In this document: positions 24,919 through 36,448 of the stretch, piece after piece
How positions within the stretch are numbered: position 1 is the first letter of the stretch
Layout: the number at the start of each line of letters is the position of its first letter
Notes under the pieces: model-generated
What the model was told of the DNA's origin: nothing
Databases searched by the model: none
The model's input: the letters and a program-made list of their open reading frames with translations, nothing else
NCBI RefSeq assembly: GCF_030272615.1
Contig: NC_081408.1
Span: forward strand, 405,429,389-405,493,388
From: Cryptomeria japonica
Lineage: Eukaryota; Streptophyta; Pinopsida; Cupressales; Cupressaceae
DNA length: 64,000 nucleotides
Reading direction: 5' to 3'
Made by a program: the position numbers and the translations under genes

Positions 24919-27810
24919 ATGGCACCACGGTGGGAGTTCAAAGGGAAAGTAGATTATCAGGAAAGGGATATTTGTGATGATTTTTTAGAATAGTTGGTTC
25001 AGTCTACGAATAGTTCTACCAAGCAGAAAGAACTTGTGCCCAAATCTCCTTGCTTAAAAATTGGTGATGGTTTGTTTGACAAAGGATATTGGTTAAGAGA
25101 TCCCCAGATAGGCATGTTTGGTTTAGGTCTGTTCAGAGTAGAGTTTGGTAAGTGAAATGCACCTGCTCCTACAAACAACATATGGCAATTAGATTTCAGG
25201 AATTTGGTGGTCCTTGGAGTTTTTATGGATGTTGACTTGTTGACCCAAATTGCCAAGAATTATGACTCTATTACCAGAATTGTTAGGAATGTAAGTGGAA
25301 GCCCTTTGATTGAAGTTACAGCTGATGAGATTAGAAGGTTTTTCCGGCTAAATGAATCTTCAAGTCATCTAGAGCCGATTGATTTTGAAATGTTAAGGAA
25401 GGTCTATGATACTCAAAAAGACCATCTTAGAGGTGGACCAATGAGGGAATTCTCTGCAAAAATAGGAGGGCTAACATTGGTAGGGCCCAATACAGTTGAA
25501 CCTTTCCCTATGAATTTTTTCACTTTGAGGACTAAAGAATATATTGGTCTCTGTGTCATATTTTTGGAGAGGATGCAGAAAATGCTATGCCAACGCATTA
25601 TATGCTAATGATGGCACAAGTTATCAATCCATCTATAGTAGTAGCTTATGACTTCGCACCTTATCTAGAAAATGTGATCCATGAGGGTTTGATTGGGATT
25701 AATAATGCTAAGGTGGATATACCTTTTGGTTGGTATTCTTAGTTAATGCATATGTTCTTGTTCAAGGGTGTAGATTATTTTGTAGAGGGTATGGACTTAC
25801 TGAGAGTCAAAGATGGTGAAGACATGCTAGTGCAATTATGGAGTGCAGATCTATCCTGGGATAGAGAAGATGCTAGTTACTTAAAGTTTGACAGATGTTT
25901 TGCATCAAAGTTAAGAATTGTCTTGTGTCAAGAGAACCCCAGGATCCCAAAAATTCTTCTTGAATTTATCAGACCCAAGGAATTTGCTGAAGATATCAAA
26001 ATTGTGCACAATTGGGGTGATATAATTTTGTATCCTAGTTCTACTATTTTTAGAGTGTATGGCTTTAGGGGAACTCCTTATTTGCTCCCTTATTAGGTCC
26101 CCTTGAAAATAGGTATTGCTGAGATCATAAGGTGGATTGGGGGTCTGTAGGAAGCATAATTGACAAATAAGGGCAGAGGAACAATTTTTCCAACCATTAC
26201 CATGGCACACCAATTTGTGATTACTAAAGGGGGTTGGCTGCATTTTGATGAGTTCTTCAAGCCCTACAGATTGGCAACAACAGTTGCAAGATTTGCTGAC
26301 CCAGAGGATTTTTTCAATGGTATGTTCAAAATGAAGGTCAGGTGTGGTGCAAAAGTTCATCAATTCCACTTTCCCGAGGATTTGATAAGGAATGAGTTTA
26401 ATTGGGTAGACCAAGAGGTGAAGAAAGAAAAATGGCTGGTATATAAGAAAACTCTTGACTTTGTCCAATATTTTGATAAAAGTTATGATCCACTGAAGAG
26501 ATTCCATCCATTTGGGGAAAAGGTAAAGTTTTTAATAGAGTATTTTGAGGATACCATGCAAACTCTAAATGAGAAGAAAGATGCAGTGATAAAGGCAGAC
26601 CCTGAAAAGGCCAAACTCATCTTGAACGAACCTATTTTTGCTAAGATCATTCCTCTTGGTGAATATGTAATGTATAGGAAATCAGGCTATAATGTGGTAA
26701 TGCCTAGGAAGGATGAGCCTTCTACATCAAAGGGCAAAAGGCCAATGGAGGATGCTCCTGAGTCCCAGACTTCCCCAAAGAGGTAGAGATTTGAGGAAGA
26801 GGCACAACCAAGTAAAGCTATGTATTCACCTTCCCAATCCCCATTACCTATAGGTGATGAGCAGGTCGTAGCTGAGCAACTAATGCAATTAGGAAGATTG
26901 GGACAAATTTCTTTCACTTATGGAGAATTGCAAGAGGGAGTGCCAGAGGAGCCGTCGGGTGCTAAAATGGATCTAACTATTGAGGAATTTGTTGTGAGAG
27001 AATTGGATACTGTTATAAAATAGGCATGTGATGAGTTTTTGGCCAATGATAATTTTGTGAAGTTAGGAGTCTTTTTGCACTTTGTTTGGTGAAAGCATAT
27101 GGATCAATTTAAGGAGAGATGTGGAAAAAGGAAAGTTGAGCAACCAAATAAAGTTCCATATTTTATTGAAGTAGAAATAAAATAAGAAATACTAAAGGAA
27201 TTTGAATTGATTACCCCAGATGAGGGGAGAAAATTAGTTGAAAGTGCTGGAGTGTTGATTCTCCCAGAATGGGATATAACAGATGTTGTGGATTTTGACG
27301 CAGTAAGAAAAGAAACCAAACCCCTGGAGGGGATCACCTATATTAATGACCATGCAACTCTTGTAATGTGGTCATTAAAAAGATAAGAGAATAGAAAAGG
27401 GGGTGAATCCTCAAGGTCTGATTGCTCAAGGGGGATGATAGTGAAGAGGGTTAAAGATATAGGTGTAAGAGAAGTTGATGGCATGCCTTTAGAGTCTGCT
27501 AAATTTAGTATGGTAGTGGCCGAGAAGGAGGCAAAGGAAAAGGCAGATCTTTAGACAAAGTTAGAAGTAGTTCTCATGGCTTACAATGATGCAAAGCTTG
27601 AAATCACTTCTAGGGACAAAACAATTGTAGAATTGAAAGATAGATTGGAAGGACAACAACAAAAGGGTGAGTCCTCCCAATTGATGATTGCCTCTTCTCC
27701 TGCCAGGCCCCCTCCTTCTAGTCCTATCATTGAATTTCCTCCTTCCCCCATGACTTCTGGCTTTCAGTCAACAGACAGTGCTCAAGATGAAATTGAAAAG
27801 TTAAAGCATG
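24919..27810 (+). pseudogene. Insertion E long ORF, N-terminal part, unknown function
   Basis: The ORF starts MAPRWEFKGKVDYQERDICD at 24919 and runs in one frame to about 25555, then in a second frame to 27810, with about eight stops, mostly at former Gln or Trp codons. Around 25200-25370 it reads NLVVLGVFMDVDLLTQIAKN and VSGSPLIEVTADEIRRFFRL. Then comes a large globular region with no known motif. From 26690 it becomes basic and Ser/Pro-rich, then acidic, then coiled coil (SRDKTIVELKDRLEGQQQ near 27610) with a Pro/Ser linker. The layout parallels the ORF at 2569-5789. At 27810 it is cut by element B. I do not recognise the family and infer a retroelement-borne protein, perhaps gag-like. Confidence 0.5.
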
Positions 27811-28552
27811 TGTATACACCTAAAAATGGTTTGAAGATAATTAATTAAATAAGCAATTATTTAATTAATCTCTCCTTCCCAATTTAATTGAATTCACTAA
27901 GCAATTTGATTAAATTTCACTTTTCATCTACTTATTAATAAATCTAAGGATTTATTTAATAGGTTCATTTCACCCCTTTAATTAATTAATTCAAATTAAT
28001 TAATTCCCTCCATCAAAATTATTTCTTCTAAATCCTAATTAATTAAAACAAATCAAATTCATGAGTTGTTGAGATTAATTAGCCTTTTCATATTATTTCA
28101 ATTTTTAAATTTAAATTCTCCTAACTTCTACCACTCCTAAACCTAACCATTCCTAAACCTAACCCATTCTACCTACCACCATGTCCCCTTTCATCCAACA
28201 CCTTCTAGAACCTTTGTGACACTTGTCACTAAGTGTTCCCTTTCATCCTACTCCTTCTAGAAGCCTCTTGACACTTGTCACCATAGAGATGACAGATTTT
28301 CCCTTTAATCCAACTCCTTCTTTTAATTAATTAGGGGATTTAGAAGAAATGATTTTGGTGGAGGGAATTAATTAATTAAAGGGGATGAAATGAAATGAAC
28401 CTATTAAATAAATCCTTAGATTTATTAATAAGTAGATGAAAAGGAAATTTAATAAAATTGCTTAGTAAATTTGATTAAATTGGGAAGGAGGATTAATTAA
28501 ATAATTGCTTATTTAATTAATTATCTTTAGACCATTTTTAGGTGTATACATT
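27811..28552. repeat. Head-to-head LTR fragments forming a large inverted repeat
   Basis: The first 510 bp read as an LTR in plus orientation starting TGTATACACC (27811). From about 28325 the sequence turns and reads as the same LTR start in minus orientation, ending GGTGTATACA at 28552. The arms of about 228 bp (27811-28040 and 28325-28552) are highly similar by eye, including GATTTATTAATAAGTAGATG and its complement. Transcription through here would give a long hairpin RNA. Confidence 0.75.
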
Positions 28553-29070
28553 TTGCCCCTCTTTGAAGTGAGGTGCGATGACACATTGATTCAAAGAATA
28601 ATCTCATTTTGATGATGGTGTTGGTTTGATAGGATGCCCCAGCTCTAGATTGCTAAATTTCGGTATGATGATGCCCCCTTGGGAGATCAATTGAGATAAC
28701 TGATCTTTGGAGTTTTGCAAGATTAATATCCTGATAGATTTGATTTGATTTCTGTAACTGTGGTTGATGAAAATGCGAGTTCTTCGATTAGCTTGATTGC
28801 TTATATTGATAACATTGAAAAATCTTGATTGATTAGATTCAGTCTGGTTTCAGGAAGGATTCATCCATATACAAGAGAGAAAGGTGTGGCACCTATCGGT
28901 GTGTGGATACTAGTGTGGTAGGCCCATAGAGCAAGGTTTAGTTGAATATGCCAATCTTTCCCAGCATCATTCACTATCTTTTTGAGGATTTTTAGAATAG
29001 TTTTGTTAGATGCTTCTACAATATGGTGTGGATAATATGGTGTGGAGAATTTGTGCTGGATTTTGTAGGT
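28553..29070 (-). pseudogene. Antisense 3' end of a Tat-like element with integrase fragment
   Basis: On the minus strand this reads integrase coding sequence (about 29060-28870), then 3' untranslated sequence, then a polypurine tract (CAAAGAGGGGCAAAA, complement of 28553-28567) abutting the minus-oriented LTR start at 28552. Recognisable integrase words are [33 protein letters not shown] and [11 protein letters not shown], nearly identical to element B. The text then jumps directly into 3' UTR sequence matching 54210-54520 in complement, so an internal stretch is deleted. It is a fragment of a related element in opposite orientation. Confidence 0.75.
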
Positions 29071-29199
29071 TGCCTAAGGATTCAACAAAAACTTTGTGTA
29101 TTCTTTAAGATTTTTTAGGCACATTTCAATTTGGGCTTAAAGAAATGAACTATCATGTCTTGTGTGTCTTTGATGATAGGCGAGTATGCTCTCACCTTT

Positions 29200-30122
29200 C
29201 TTAGGTGATCAGAAAGCTAGACTCATCTTTTTCTTTCATTAGTGCATCTCTTTAGCAGGCCTACCCTCTCGAGGAGTTATTAACTCTTAGCCCTTAAGGT
29301 CCGTGAGAGGGGAACGACCTAAGTGGGAACGACTAACGCCAAGTAATCCAACCCACTATAAAATAAATGTATTTTTGATTAAAATCAAAGAAACGGTAGT
29401 GCTTGAGAATAACTCTCCTCCGTACCTTCGGGTATATCAAACCTTGGTTTTCAAGGCTGGGAGACCTCTTAATTGAGTTTATACCCTGACACACCGAACA
29501 TATCACTTACTAGTGCCGGTTAAAATAGAAGCTACCCGATTCACCTCCAAAAGGGTGATAATCTTTGTGCAAGAGAGATAGTAACTCTCCCAAGACACTT
29601 TCCATATCGTGCCCCCATTAGCATTTGGAGTCGGATAATACAACATTGAGAATCCATTGCGTGAGACTCAACGGTCGTATTCTGATTAGCTATTGGGTGT
29701 ATACCTAAGTCAGCAAGCAAAGGTTTTCATTCTCAGCCAACTTCCTTAGGGTTTAGCTTGATTGGAGTCATTTATCACATCATGTGTCTGCTGTGTATTC
29801 ATCCCTAAATTGAAAAATTAGACACTTAAAACTGGAAAACCAAAGTAAAACATCAAAATTCACTGATCAAAACTCAAACAAACAAACACTTTATACACCT
29901 GTCGTACAAGTCAAGATATCCTATCATACAAGTCAAGATATTCTATCGTACTGCTTGATCTTTTGTCATACATGTCAAGGTTCTATGTCGTACAAAACAC
30001 TGCTTTACACATGAAGTCACTAGTTTGTTGTTCTATTTTGTATCTCTTATCGTTCTATGCTGAATAATTTGTCGCACGAAACTCTGCATCTATCAGTCCA
30101 AAGCTATGTCCTGCATGCCTGT
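29200..30122 (+). other. Element B 5' leader, first part
   Basis: This is non-coding leader matching part of the A leader: GAACGACCTAAGTGG here (about 29310) and GAACGACCCAAGTGG at about 31722, each followed by a CCACTATAAA phrase. About 29895-30080 holds short degenerate repeats of CGTACAAGTCAAGAT type. Element A interrupts it at 30123, and the leader continues at 46433. Confidence 0.6.
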
Positions 30123-30897
30123 TGTAGACACCTAAAATTGTCATGTCTAATTAAATAAATATTTTATTTATTTAATTATTTTAAGCCTAATTATTTGATT
30201 AATTAAATAAATCTTTATTTATTTAATTAATTCATTTATCCTCTTCTAGCCTTATTTCTCATTTAAATAAATACATTTATTAATTTAAATTATCCTTTTC
30301 CTAAATTAAATAAATATCTTATTTATTTAATTGATTTCACTTCTTCTATTAGTTAAATGAATCTTTATTTATTTAATTAATTCATTAACCTTTTCTACCC
30401 ATGACACATTTCATTCATCTCTTAATTCATACACTACCTACCCCTTTCATTATTTTATTATTTCTTTTACCTACCCTCTAATCATAGCCGACCTCCTTTT
30501 ACACCTCTCAATCTTATCCCTCCATTTCATATTGTGTCTTCTATATAAGGAGATGCTTCCTTCATTATCAAACCCTGGCTAACCACTTGATCAATTTGAC
30601 TACTTGGCATATGCGATCCTACTTGCAACCACATTCCGTTCTTTGTTGAGCTCTTGTGCACATAAAATCTGAGAGCAAATATATCAAGCAAGATCAATGG
30701 AGATAGGAAGAATGGAGATCCAAACCCTATTGGACATGTGATGGTATAATCTTTGTGATTTCATTTGATTTGCATTGTCTTAGGTAATCTTCATATGTTA
30801 TGGTGGATCTTTGTTGTTGTTAGGCTAGGGTTTTGTTGTTGAATTCATTTAGCCTTTCAATATCGTTATTATTGTTTATCCATTTTCACCATATACA
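30123..30897 (+). repeat. Element A 5' LTR
   Basis: It starts TGTAGACACCTAAAATTG and ends ACCATATACA. The 5' third is built of ATTTATTTAATTAA-type words. A TATA box (CTATATAAGG, 30541-30550) lies about 350 bp before the end, defining the likely U3/R border. It has the same length as the 3' copy. Confidence 0.93.
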
Positions 30898-30900
30898 TTT

Positions 30901-30918
30901 TGGCACACCCGGTGGGAC
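30901..30918 (+). other. Element A primer-binding site
   Basis: TGGCACACCCGGTGGGAC starts three bases after the LTR end. It closely resembles the putative D site (TGGTACGCTTGGTGGGAC). The tRNA primer was not identified. Confidence 0.7.
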
Positions 30919-31028
30919 TCTTGTCCCTTTGCATTTAACATCCTTGTTGCAAATTTTGTGTTTTGAAGTTGTAGATCTAACATTTTCGACAACATTTTGA
31001 TATTTTCGCATCTGCATACTTTCGGATC

Positions 31029-31285
31029 GCATTTTTGATTTTCTGCCACGTCTGTGACATCTAGAATCGCGTCTATATCCTCGACAGTATTTTATTTTGC
31101 AGATCCTGAAAACCGTGTCTGTGTTCCTTAGTCACATCTACGGTGTTTTTAGACGCGTTTGTGTCTAGAAGTCGTGTCTAGGTTCTGGAGCCGCGTCTGT
31201 GTCTCACAGAGGCGCGTCTGCGTCAGAGAGTCATGTTTGCGTCAGAGAATTGCATCTGTGTCGAAGGTAACCGTGTCCGTGTGCA
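31029..31285 (+). repeat. CGTCTGTG-type dispersed short repeats in A leader
   Basis: About ten irregularly spaced copies of words such as CGCGTCTGTGTC, CGTGTCTAGG and GCGTCTGCGTC occur in 257 bp. A second looser cluster lies at 32495-32690 (ACGTGTCTGTGT, CACGTCTGTGTC). The same words occur on the opposite strand at 44880-45135, within the intron of the antisense gene. Confidence 0.7.
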
Positions 31286-33172
31286 TTGGTTTCATTTTTT
31301 GAGTTTATTGATTTAGTTTTGGGTCTTGCATTTAATGTTTCAGATTCGGTTTATTTTGAGCTAACATTTTCAGATCTAGCTAACGAAATTGGTGCAGCTT
31401 GTCTTGAAAGCAAAATTGTTTGGTTGAAGGCCCCTATTTTCACAAAGTCTTTTGGATTTAAAATTTACCTAACTTGTGTGCTTGCAGGAAGGGGTGATTA
31501 TTTCAAACAATCCAAACTACTAATAAATCTTTGTTGCAGGTCCTTGGCAAGGGTTTTTGGATTTTTATTGTGTGCTTTGTTTTCAATAGAATAGCAAACA
31601 CTTCAATTGGTGCACTAAAATTGAATCATTGTCTTTTGTGTCTTGAGTAATAGGCTCTTTTTGTTTAATCTTTAGAGGGCCTGTCTTCCCGTGTGGTCAT
31701 TAGGACTACTAGTGAGAAGAGAACGACCCAAGTGGTAGCAAAAGAAAAGCCATCTTCTTCCAAACCACTATAAATAACTGTATTCATGGTGAAAACTATG
31801 AATAACGTGTGCTGATTAGTTCATACCGACACACTGTCTCCCCATAAACCTGTTTGATCAAATTTATTTGATCAATTGTAGGGTGTAACCCTTACTGGCT
31901 GGGAGCCTTCTGTATTTATAGTGCTGAAAGTGCCACATGTATGGCCACACGAGCGGATACCCTTACTAGCACCTTTTTGTTTTAGAAGCCCAAATCCTTC
32001 TAGTTGTTGAGGCAGGAGGTCGGACCTCTTGTAGCGGCCTACACACATACAGTTCTTAGTAGAGATACAAAGTTCACCACGGGGAGTTTTCATGGGGACT
32101 GATGCTTGGATGACCCGAGAAGTGAGTGCCGAGGGTGGAGCCAGTGATGTCATACATCTAAGTATCCGCTCTGAATAGCGTAGCCTCGGGGGTAAAACCC
32201 CATGTGGGATCAACAACTATTGTCTTGGCTAGCCATAAGAATTGTGCTTGACTTATTTTAAACATTCAAAACATTTAAGACCAAACAACGAAACATTGTG
32301 TCTTCAAGTGTATGCAAAACAATTTTTTTTTTTTCAAACAACACACTTTTTGGAGTCATTTTGAGTCTAGACACTTGCAAACATTGAGTCTTCATCAACA
32401 CTGTGTCCTCTTGTCACGAAAAACAGTCAAACAGTTAGATTTGGTGACAACAAAAATGACTTCATAGACTGGAAAAAATTGCACAAATTTTGCAGAAATG
32501 TGTCTGTGTTAGATATAATAGCATCTGTGTTGTATAACCACATTTGTGAAGGGCAGAAACGTGTCTGTGTTTCCAGAATCAACAGTGCACTTTACAAAAA
32601 TCTTAGAAATGTGTCTATGTTAAATAGAACCACGTCTGTGTCAGGAAACCACGTTTGTGTAGTATACAGGAGCGTCTATGTTCAGAATTGAAAAAACTTT
32701 TACAGTCTAGCAAACAAACACAGTCAGTTTCGGAATTCTTGAGCTTCCTAGGTCATTTCTCCAGGGTTCATTTAGCATTCAACCTGTCTTTGGGTCTCAC
32801 AAAGTCCATCATTGCTTTACACCTCACATTACATTCACATTTGTCTCAACTTGAGTCAAAAGGTCACTTGCTTGTCCTCATCATACTTTGTCAACACACT
32901 ACATACAACAACACTTTGCTAAGTGGTCCCTCATCAAGGTCTATCACCTTTGGGTCTCATTTGGTTTTACTTAGAGTCAAGGACAACTTACCTCATCAAG
33001 AGAAACTATTCTCTCTTTGGAAGTCACACCTACTCTACTACATACATACTTGGTCTAACACTTTGGACATTGCAAATACACCTTAGATTCATTTACATTC
33101 CATCCAACTCTTGGTCTTCCATACTTTTTCCATTTTCATCTAGTCTAACACATCTTGGTCAATACCTAGTTC

Positions 33173-34852
33173 ATGGTTGAAACCCGTCTTAAAAAATCTA
33201 GGAGAGAAACTAAAGAGGCTCAAGAGTCTACAAACATGAGTGTCTATGAGTATGACAATGATGTCTTTTTCAATACCGATCATAACACATTACCTGACAT
33301 GGATGCCTATAGAAACATTCCAAATGTTGAGCACATGGACACTACAAACAATAATGATACACACAATGACAATATGGACAACTTTTTCGTACATTCAACA
33401 GATGTGGAAGAATCCATTATGGACCCCCGTTTCAATCGATTGATTGAGGAAATAATGAGGAGAGATAGACAATACTTCTTACAAATGATGGCACAAAGTG
33501 GAGCCAAGATCCCTCATGATTTTGACATGTTTCAAATAATGGAAAATAGACCTTTGCAACAAACTCACTCCAACATGGATCAAAGGAGGCCTAATAGTGG
33601 AGGCAATAGAGGACCACATATGGTACCTGAATCACCATCATCTTTGTTTCAAAAACCAGAGGCCCCACATACACATGGTCAAGCATATGATAGTCACCTT
33701 TGCAGACCATTATGGAAGTCTTATGTAGAAAGATATGCTCAATCACATACCAATGCTAAGGATCAACCACCAAAGCAATTGGATATTCAAAGGCATGCTC
33801 AAAATTTGGACACAAGGAAACCCCGTGTCAAATTTGGGGGCAACACATTAGAACATGACATGCCTGTAGAGTATGGTATACATGGACAAAATAGATATGG
33901 TGTTCCTCAACATGAATCTATACCAAGTGGTCCATATATGCAACATCACTATAGACCTCCTCCATATGAACAATTGTATGATCAATATCATCCATATATG
34001 CAACATGCTCCTCCTCCAATTGGTGCCTCAAGCATGGGGTATGGTCCAAGAAGTCAATCTCCACCTAAGAGCAATTTGGAGCAACAAATTAGGGACTTAC
34101 AAAAGAAAATGGAGGACATAAATACACCGAAACCAACTTACACAATGAGAGACATATGTCCTTATCCATTTGACAAGAGCATTCCAATGCCTCCTTTTCC
34201 TACACACTTTGTGACGCCTAAATTTGATAAGTATAGAGGAAAAGGGGATCCTAAGGCACATATAAGACAGTTTTTCACAACTTGCATTGATGTAGCAGCA
34301 GAAGAGACATATTTGATGAGATTATTCCCACAAAGCCTAGGTGATCAAGCTATGGAGTGGTTCTCCCAACTTCCACCTGGAATTAAGTCATGGGGTGACT
34401 TAGCAGAGGCATTTATTCAACATTTCTCCTACAATATAGAGACAGACATATCAGTCACTACTTTGTGCAACACCAAGCAAAAAGATGGAGAGTCTTTTGC
34501 ATCATTTTTACAAAGATGGAGAAATCTAGCTAGCAGATGCTCTTGTGAAATTCCACAAAAACAAATGGTGGAGATGTTCACCCAGAATGTTAACAAAGAC
34601 ATTGGCTATGACTTAAGGAAAGCTTGTTTGTCCACCTTCAAGGATGTCATTGAAAAAGGCTTAGCAACAAAGAAGGTCCTAATTGAACAAGGAGTCATTA
34701 AGATATTCAAGGAAAACAAAGATGACTTTAAAGGAAAAGACAAGCCAAGATTTTGGAACAAAAACAAGAACACAGTCAATGATGGTGTTATTGATGCCAA
34801 TACATTGCGACCCAAATTCATTTTTTTGGGATCAAGTTCTACAAACAATTAA
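33173..34852 (+). CDS. gag: Element A gag polyprotein
   Basis: An uninterrupted 559-codon frame starts MVETRLKKSRRETKEAQEST. Residues 1-300 are polar and low complexity (His, Asn, Pro, Gln). Residues about 340-480 form the retrotransposon gag (capsid) core: PKFDKYRGKGDPKAHIRQFF, RLFPQSLGDQAMEWFSQLPP and GESFASFLQRWRNLASRC. The C-terminus is basic. The frame ends at TAA (34850-34852), and the protease region continues in the same frame directly after. The stop may be a mutation or a gag/pro boundary passed by readthrough. It would assemble the virus-like particle in the cytoplasm. It is one of the few coding units here with no internal stop. Confidence 0.85.
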   Translation: MVETRLKKSRRETKEAQESTNMSVYEYDNDVFFNTDHNTLPDMDAYRNIPNVEHMDTTNNNDTHNDNMDNFFVHSTDVEESIMDPRFNRLIEEIMRRDRQYFLQMMAQSGAKIPHDFDMFQIMENRPLQQTHSNMDQRRPNSGGNRGPHMVPESPSSLFQKPEAPHTHGQAYDSHLCRPLWKSYVERYAQSHTNAKDQPPKQLDIQRHAQNLDTRKPRVKFGGNTLEHDMPVEYGIHGQNRYGVPQHESIPSGPYMQHHYRPPPYEQLYDQYHPYMQHAPPPIGASSMGYGPRSQSPPKSNLEQQIRDLQKKMEDINTPKPTYTMRDICPYPFDKSIPMPPFPTHFVTPKFDKYRGKGDPKAHIRQFFTTCIDVAAEETYLMRLFPQSLGDQAMEWFSQLPPGIKSWGDLAEAFIQHFSYNIETDISVTTLCNTKQKDGESFASFLQRWRNLASRCSCEIPQKQMVEMFTQNVNKDIGYDLRKACLSTFKDVIEKGLATKKVLIEQGVIKIFKENKDDFKGKDKPRFWNKNKNTVNDGVIDANTLRPKFIFLGSSSTNN

Positions 34853-36448
34853 GTGAATACTCAAACAACTTCTAGATCACGAAGGAAGTACACTCCATTA
34901 GGAGAACCACTTGAGTCAGTTTTCAAGAAGCTAGTTGCAAACAAGGTAATCACAGTTCCAGATTTTCCTCCATATGAACCAAAGATTAAACCAAATTGGT
35001 GGAATGATGATGAGTATTATGAATTTCATAAGAGCAAGGGTCATAAGACAGGAAATTATCATCAACTGAAAAACATCATACAAGATCTCATTGATAGGGG
35101 TGACATTGAGATTGAAGGGCACTCATCCAATCAAGAACATGAAATGTTTAAGGAACCATTCCCAAAACATGACAAGGGAAAAGCTAAAGCCACAGATGAC
35201 CAAACCAACTATACCAGAGCAACCTATAACTATGATTCAACTATCAATCACATTTCGATGGACAATTACGTCTCTACCATTATCATCAAGGACAAAAACC
35301 CTGAGAATTCCACCCGGAGACCCAAAATTGTCCTGAAAGGTGTTGGATCTTCTTCCGAACCTATCTCTGAATGTCATGTTACAACCCATCGAGGTAAATT
35401 CACTATGCAAGGTGCTCCAGCCAAAAACACCACTTCTTCATCAACCAAGCCTGAGTATGACCTTGTAGAACAGTTAGGGAAGACACCCACGCTCATCTCC
35501 ATACTTGAACTCTTACGCATATCCCCCGCACATAAGGCCATTCTTGACAAAGCTTTGAGAGACACTGTCATTCCTACTGATCTGAATGTGGACCAGTTTC
35601 AAGCCATGGTGGGATACCTTTCCATTCCACATTCCCTTACATTCACAAAAGCCGATGACGCCTCCATAAGTCAGCCACATAATGCACCTTTACACATTGA
35701 AGCCTTCATACACAAACATACAATTAAACGAGTCCTGATAGATGGAGGAGCTGGTCTAAACATTTGTACATTGAGCACAATTAAACAATTGGGATATTCT
35801 GATAAAGCTGTGAATTCTACAAACAAAATCACCATCAAGGCATATGATGATGAAGAGCGTTCATCTAAGGGCATAGTCACCTTACCTCTCAGAGTTGGGC
35901 CAGTTACGAAGGATGTGGTTTGTCAAGTCCTAGATCTAGATCTCACTTACAACATATTGCTAGGACGTCCTTGGATTCATGAAATGAGGGCAGTCCCATC
36001 TACATATCACCAATGCATTAAGTTTCCTCACAATGGAGTGGAGGTAATAGTTAACGGTGATCCTAATCCATTCATATACTGCAATAACCTGAGATCAAAA
36101 ACTGAGACCATCATTCCCAGTAATCGCGAAGCTGTTCCTTCTTCGGCATACATTGATCCTGAGTCATTAAAACCTTCAACATCAAAACAAGGTGAGCTTA
36201 AAGGCAAATTTCAGGACAAGGGCATGGGGGAATACACTTTAAATCAGACCATGTACTTACAACAAGCTGTGAGTTCACCAAAAGAATATGGAAGACCACA
36301 TCCTAACAAGCAAGTATCCATCATTGTACTCAAATGGGACCCTACTACCTTTCAAAGATGGGGCAAACTGGAAGAGGAAGACTTATACAAAATGCTATAC
36401 AAAGACATTGAAGATGATACACAAGATCACATCAGTCTACCATGTTAG
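34853..36448 (+). CDS. Element A Gag-Pol linker with zinc-type motif and protease
   Basis: An open frame of 531 codons is in phase with gag. Near 35015-35100 is EFHKSKGHKTGNYHQLKNII, the position of the 'C.FH...GH.T..C..LK..I' motif of Tat-like elements, but the Cys residues are Tyr or Asn here, so zinc binding is doubtful. The protease is at about 35680-35990: KRVLIDGGAGLNICTLSTIK then YNILLGRPWIHEM. The catalytic triplet reads DGG, which is common in this lineage, and the ILLGRPW motif is intact. The frame ends at TAG (36446), which is in phase with the continuing polyprotein. It would process Gag-Pol. Confidence 0.8.
   Translation: MNTQTTSRSRRKYTPLGEPLESVFKKLVANKVITVPDFPPYEPKIKPNWWNDDEYYEFHKSKGHKTGNYHQLKNIIQDLIDRGDIEIEGHSSNQEHEMFKEPFPKHDKGKAKATDDQTNYTRATYNYDSTINHISMDNYVSTIIIKDKNPENSTRRPKIVLKGVGSSSEPISECHVTTHRGKFTMQGAPAKNTTSSSTKPEYDLVEQLGKTPTLISILELLRISPAHKAILDKALRDTVIPTDLNVDQFQAMVGYLSIPHSLTFTKADDASISQPHNAPLHIEAFIHKHTIKRVLIDGGAGLNICTLSTIKQLGYSDKAVNSTNKITIKAYDDEERSSKGIVTLPLRVGPVTKDVVCQVLDLDLTYNILLGRPWIHEMRAVPSTYHQCIKFPHNGVEVIVNGDPNPFIYCNNLRSKTETIIPSNREAVPSSAYIDPESLKPSTSKQGELKGKFQDKGMGEYTLNQTMYLQQAVSSPKEYGRPHPNKQVSIIVLKWDPTTFQRWGKLEEEDLYKMLYKDIEDDTQDHISLPC

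Larger units (their letters stand above)
30898..33172 (+). other. Element A long 5' leader
   Basis: 2.3 kb of non-coding leader precedes the gag ATG. It starts with the primer-binding site and contains two clusters of CGTGTCTGTG-like words (31029-31285 and 32495-32690) and a 31660-32230 block shared with the element B leader. Small open frames in it (for example 31286-31594) show no motif and were not called. Confidence 0.7.

Noticed and set aside
31286-31594. 102-codon plus-strand frame in the element A leader
   Set aside because: No motif, lies in an untranslated leader, and has no counterpart in the element B leader.
31872-32216. 114-codon minus-strand frame in the element A leader
   Set aside because: No recognisable domain. 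The block is shared leader sequence with element B, where the frame is not kept.
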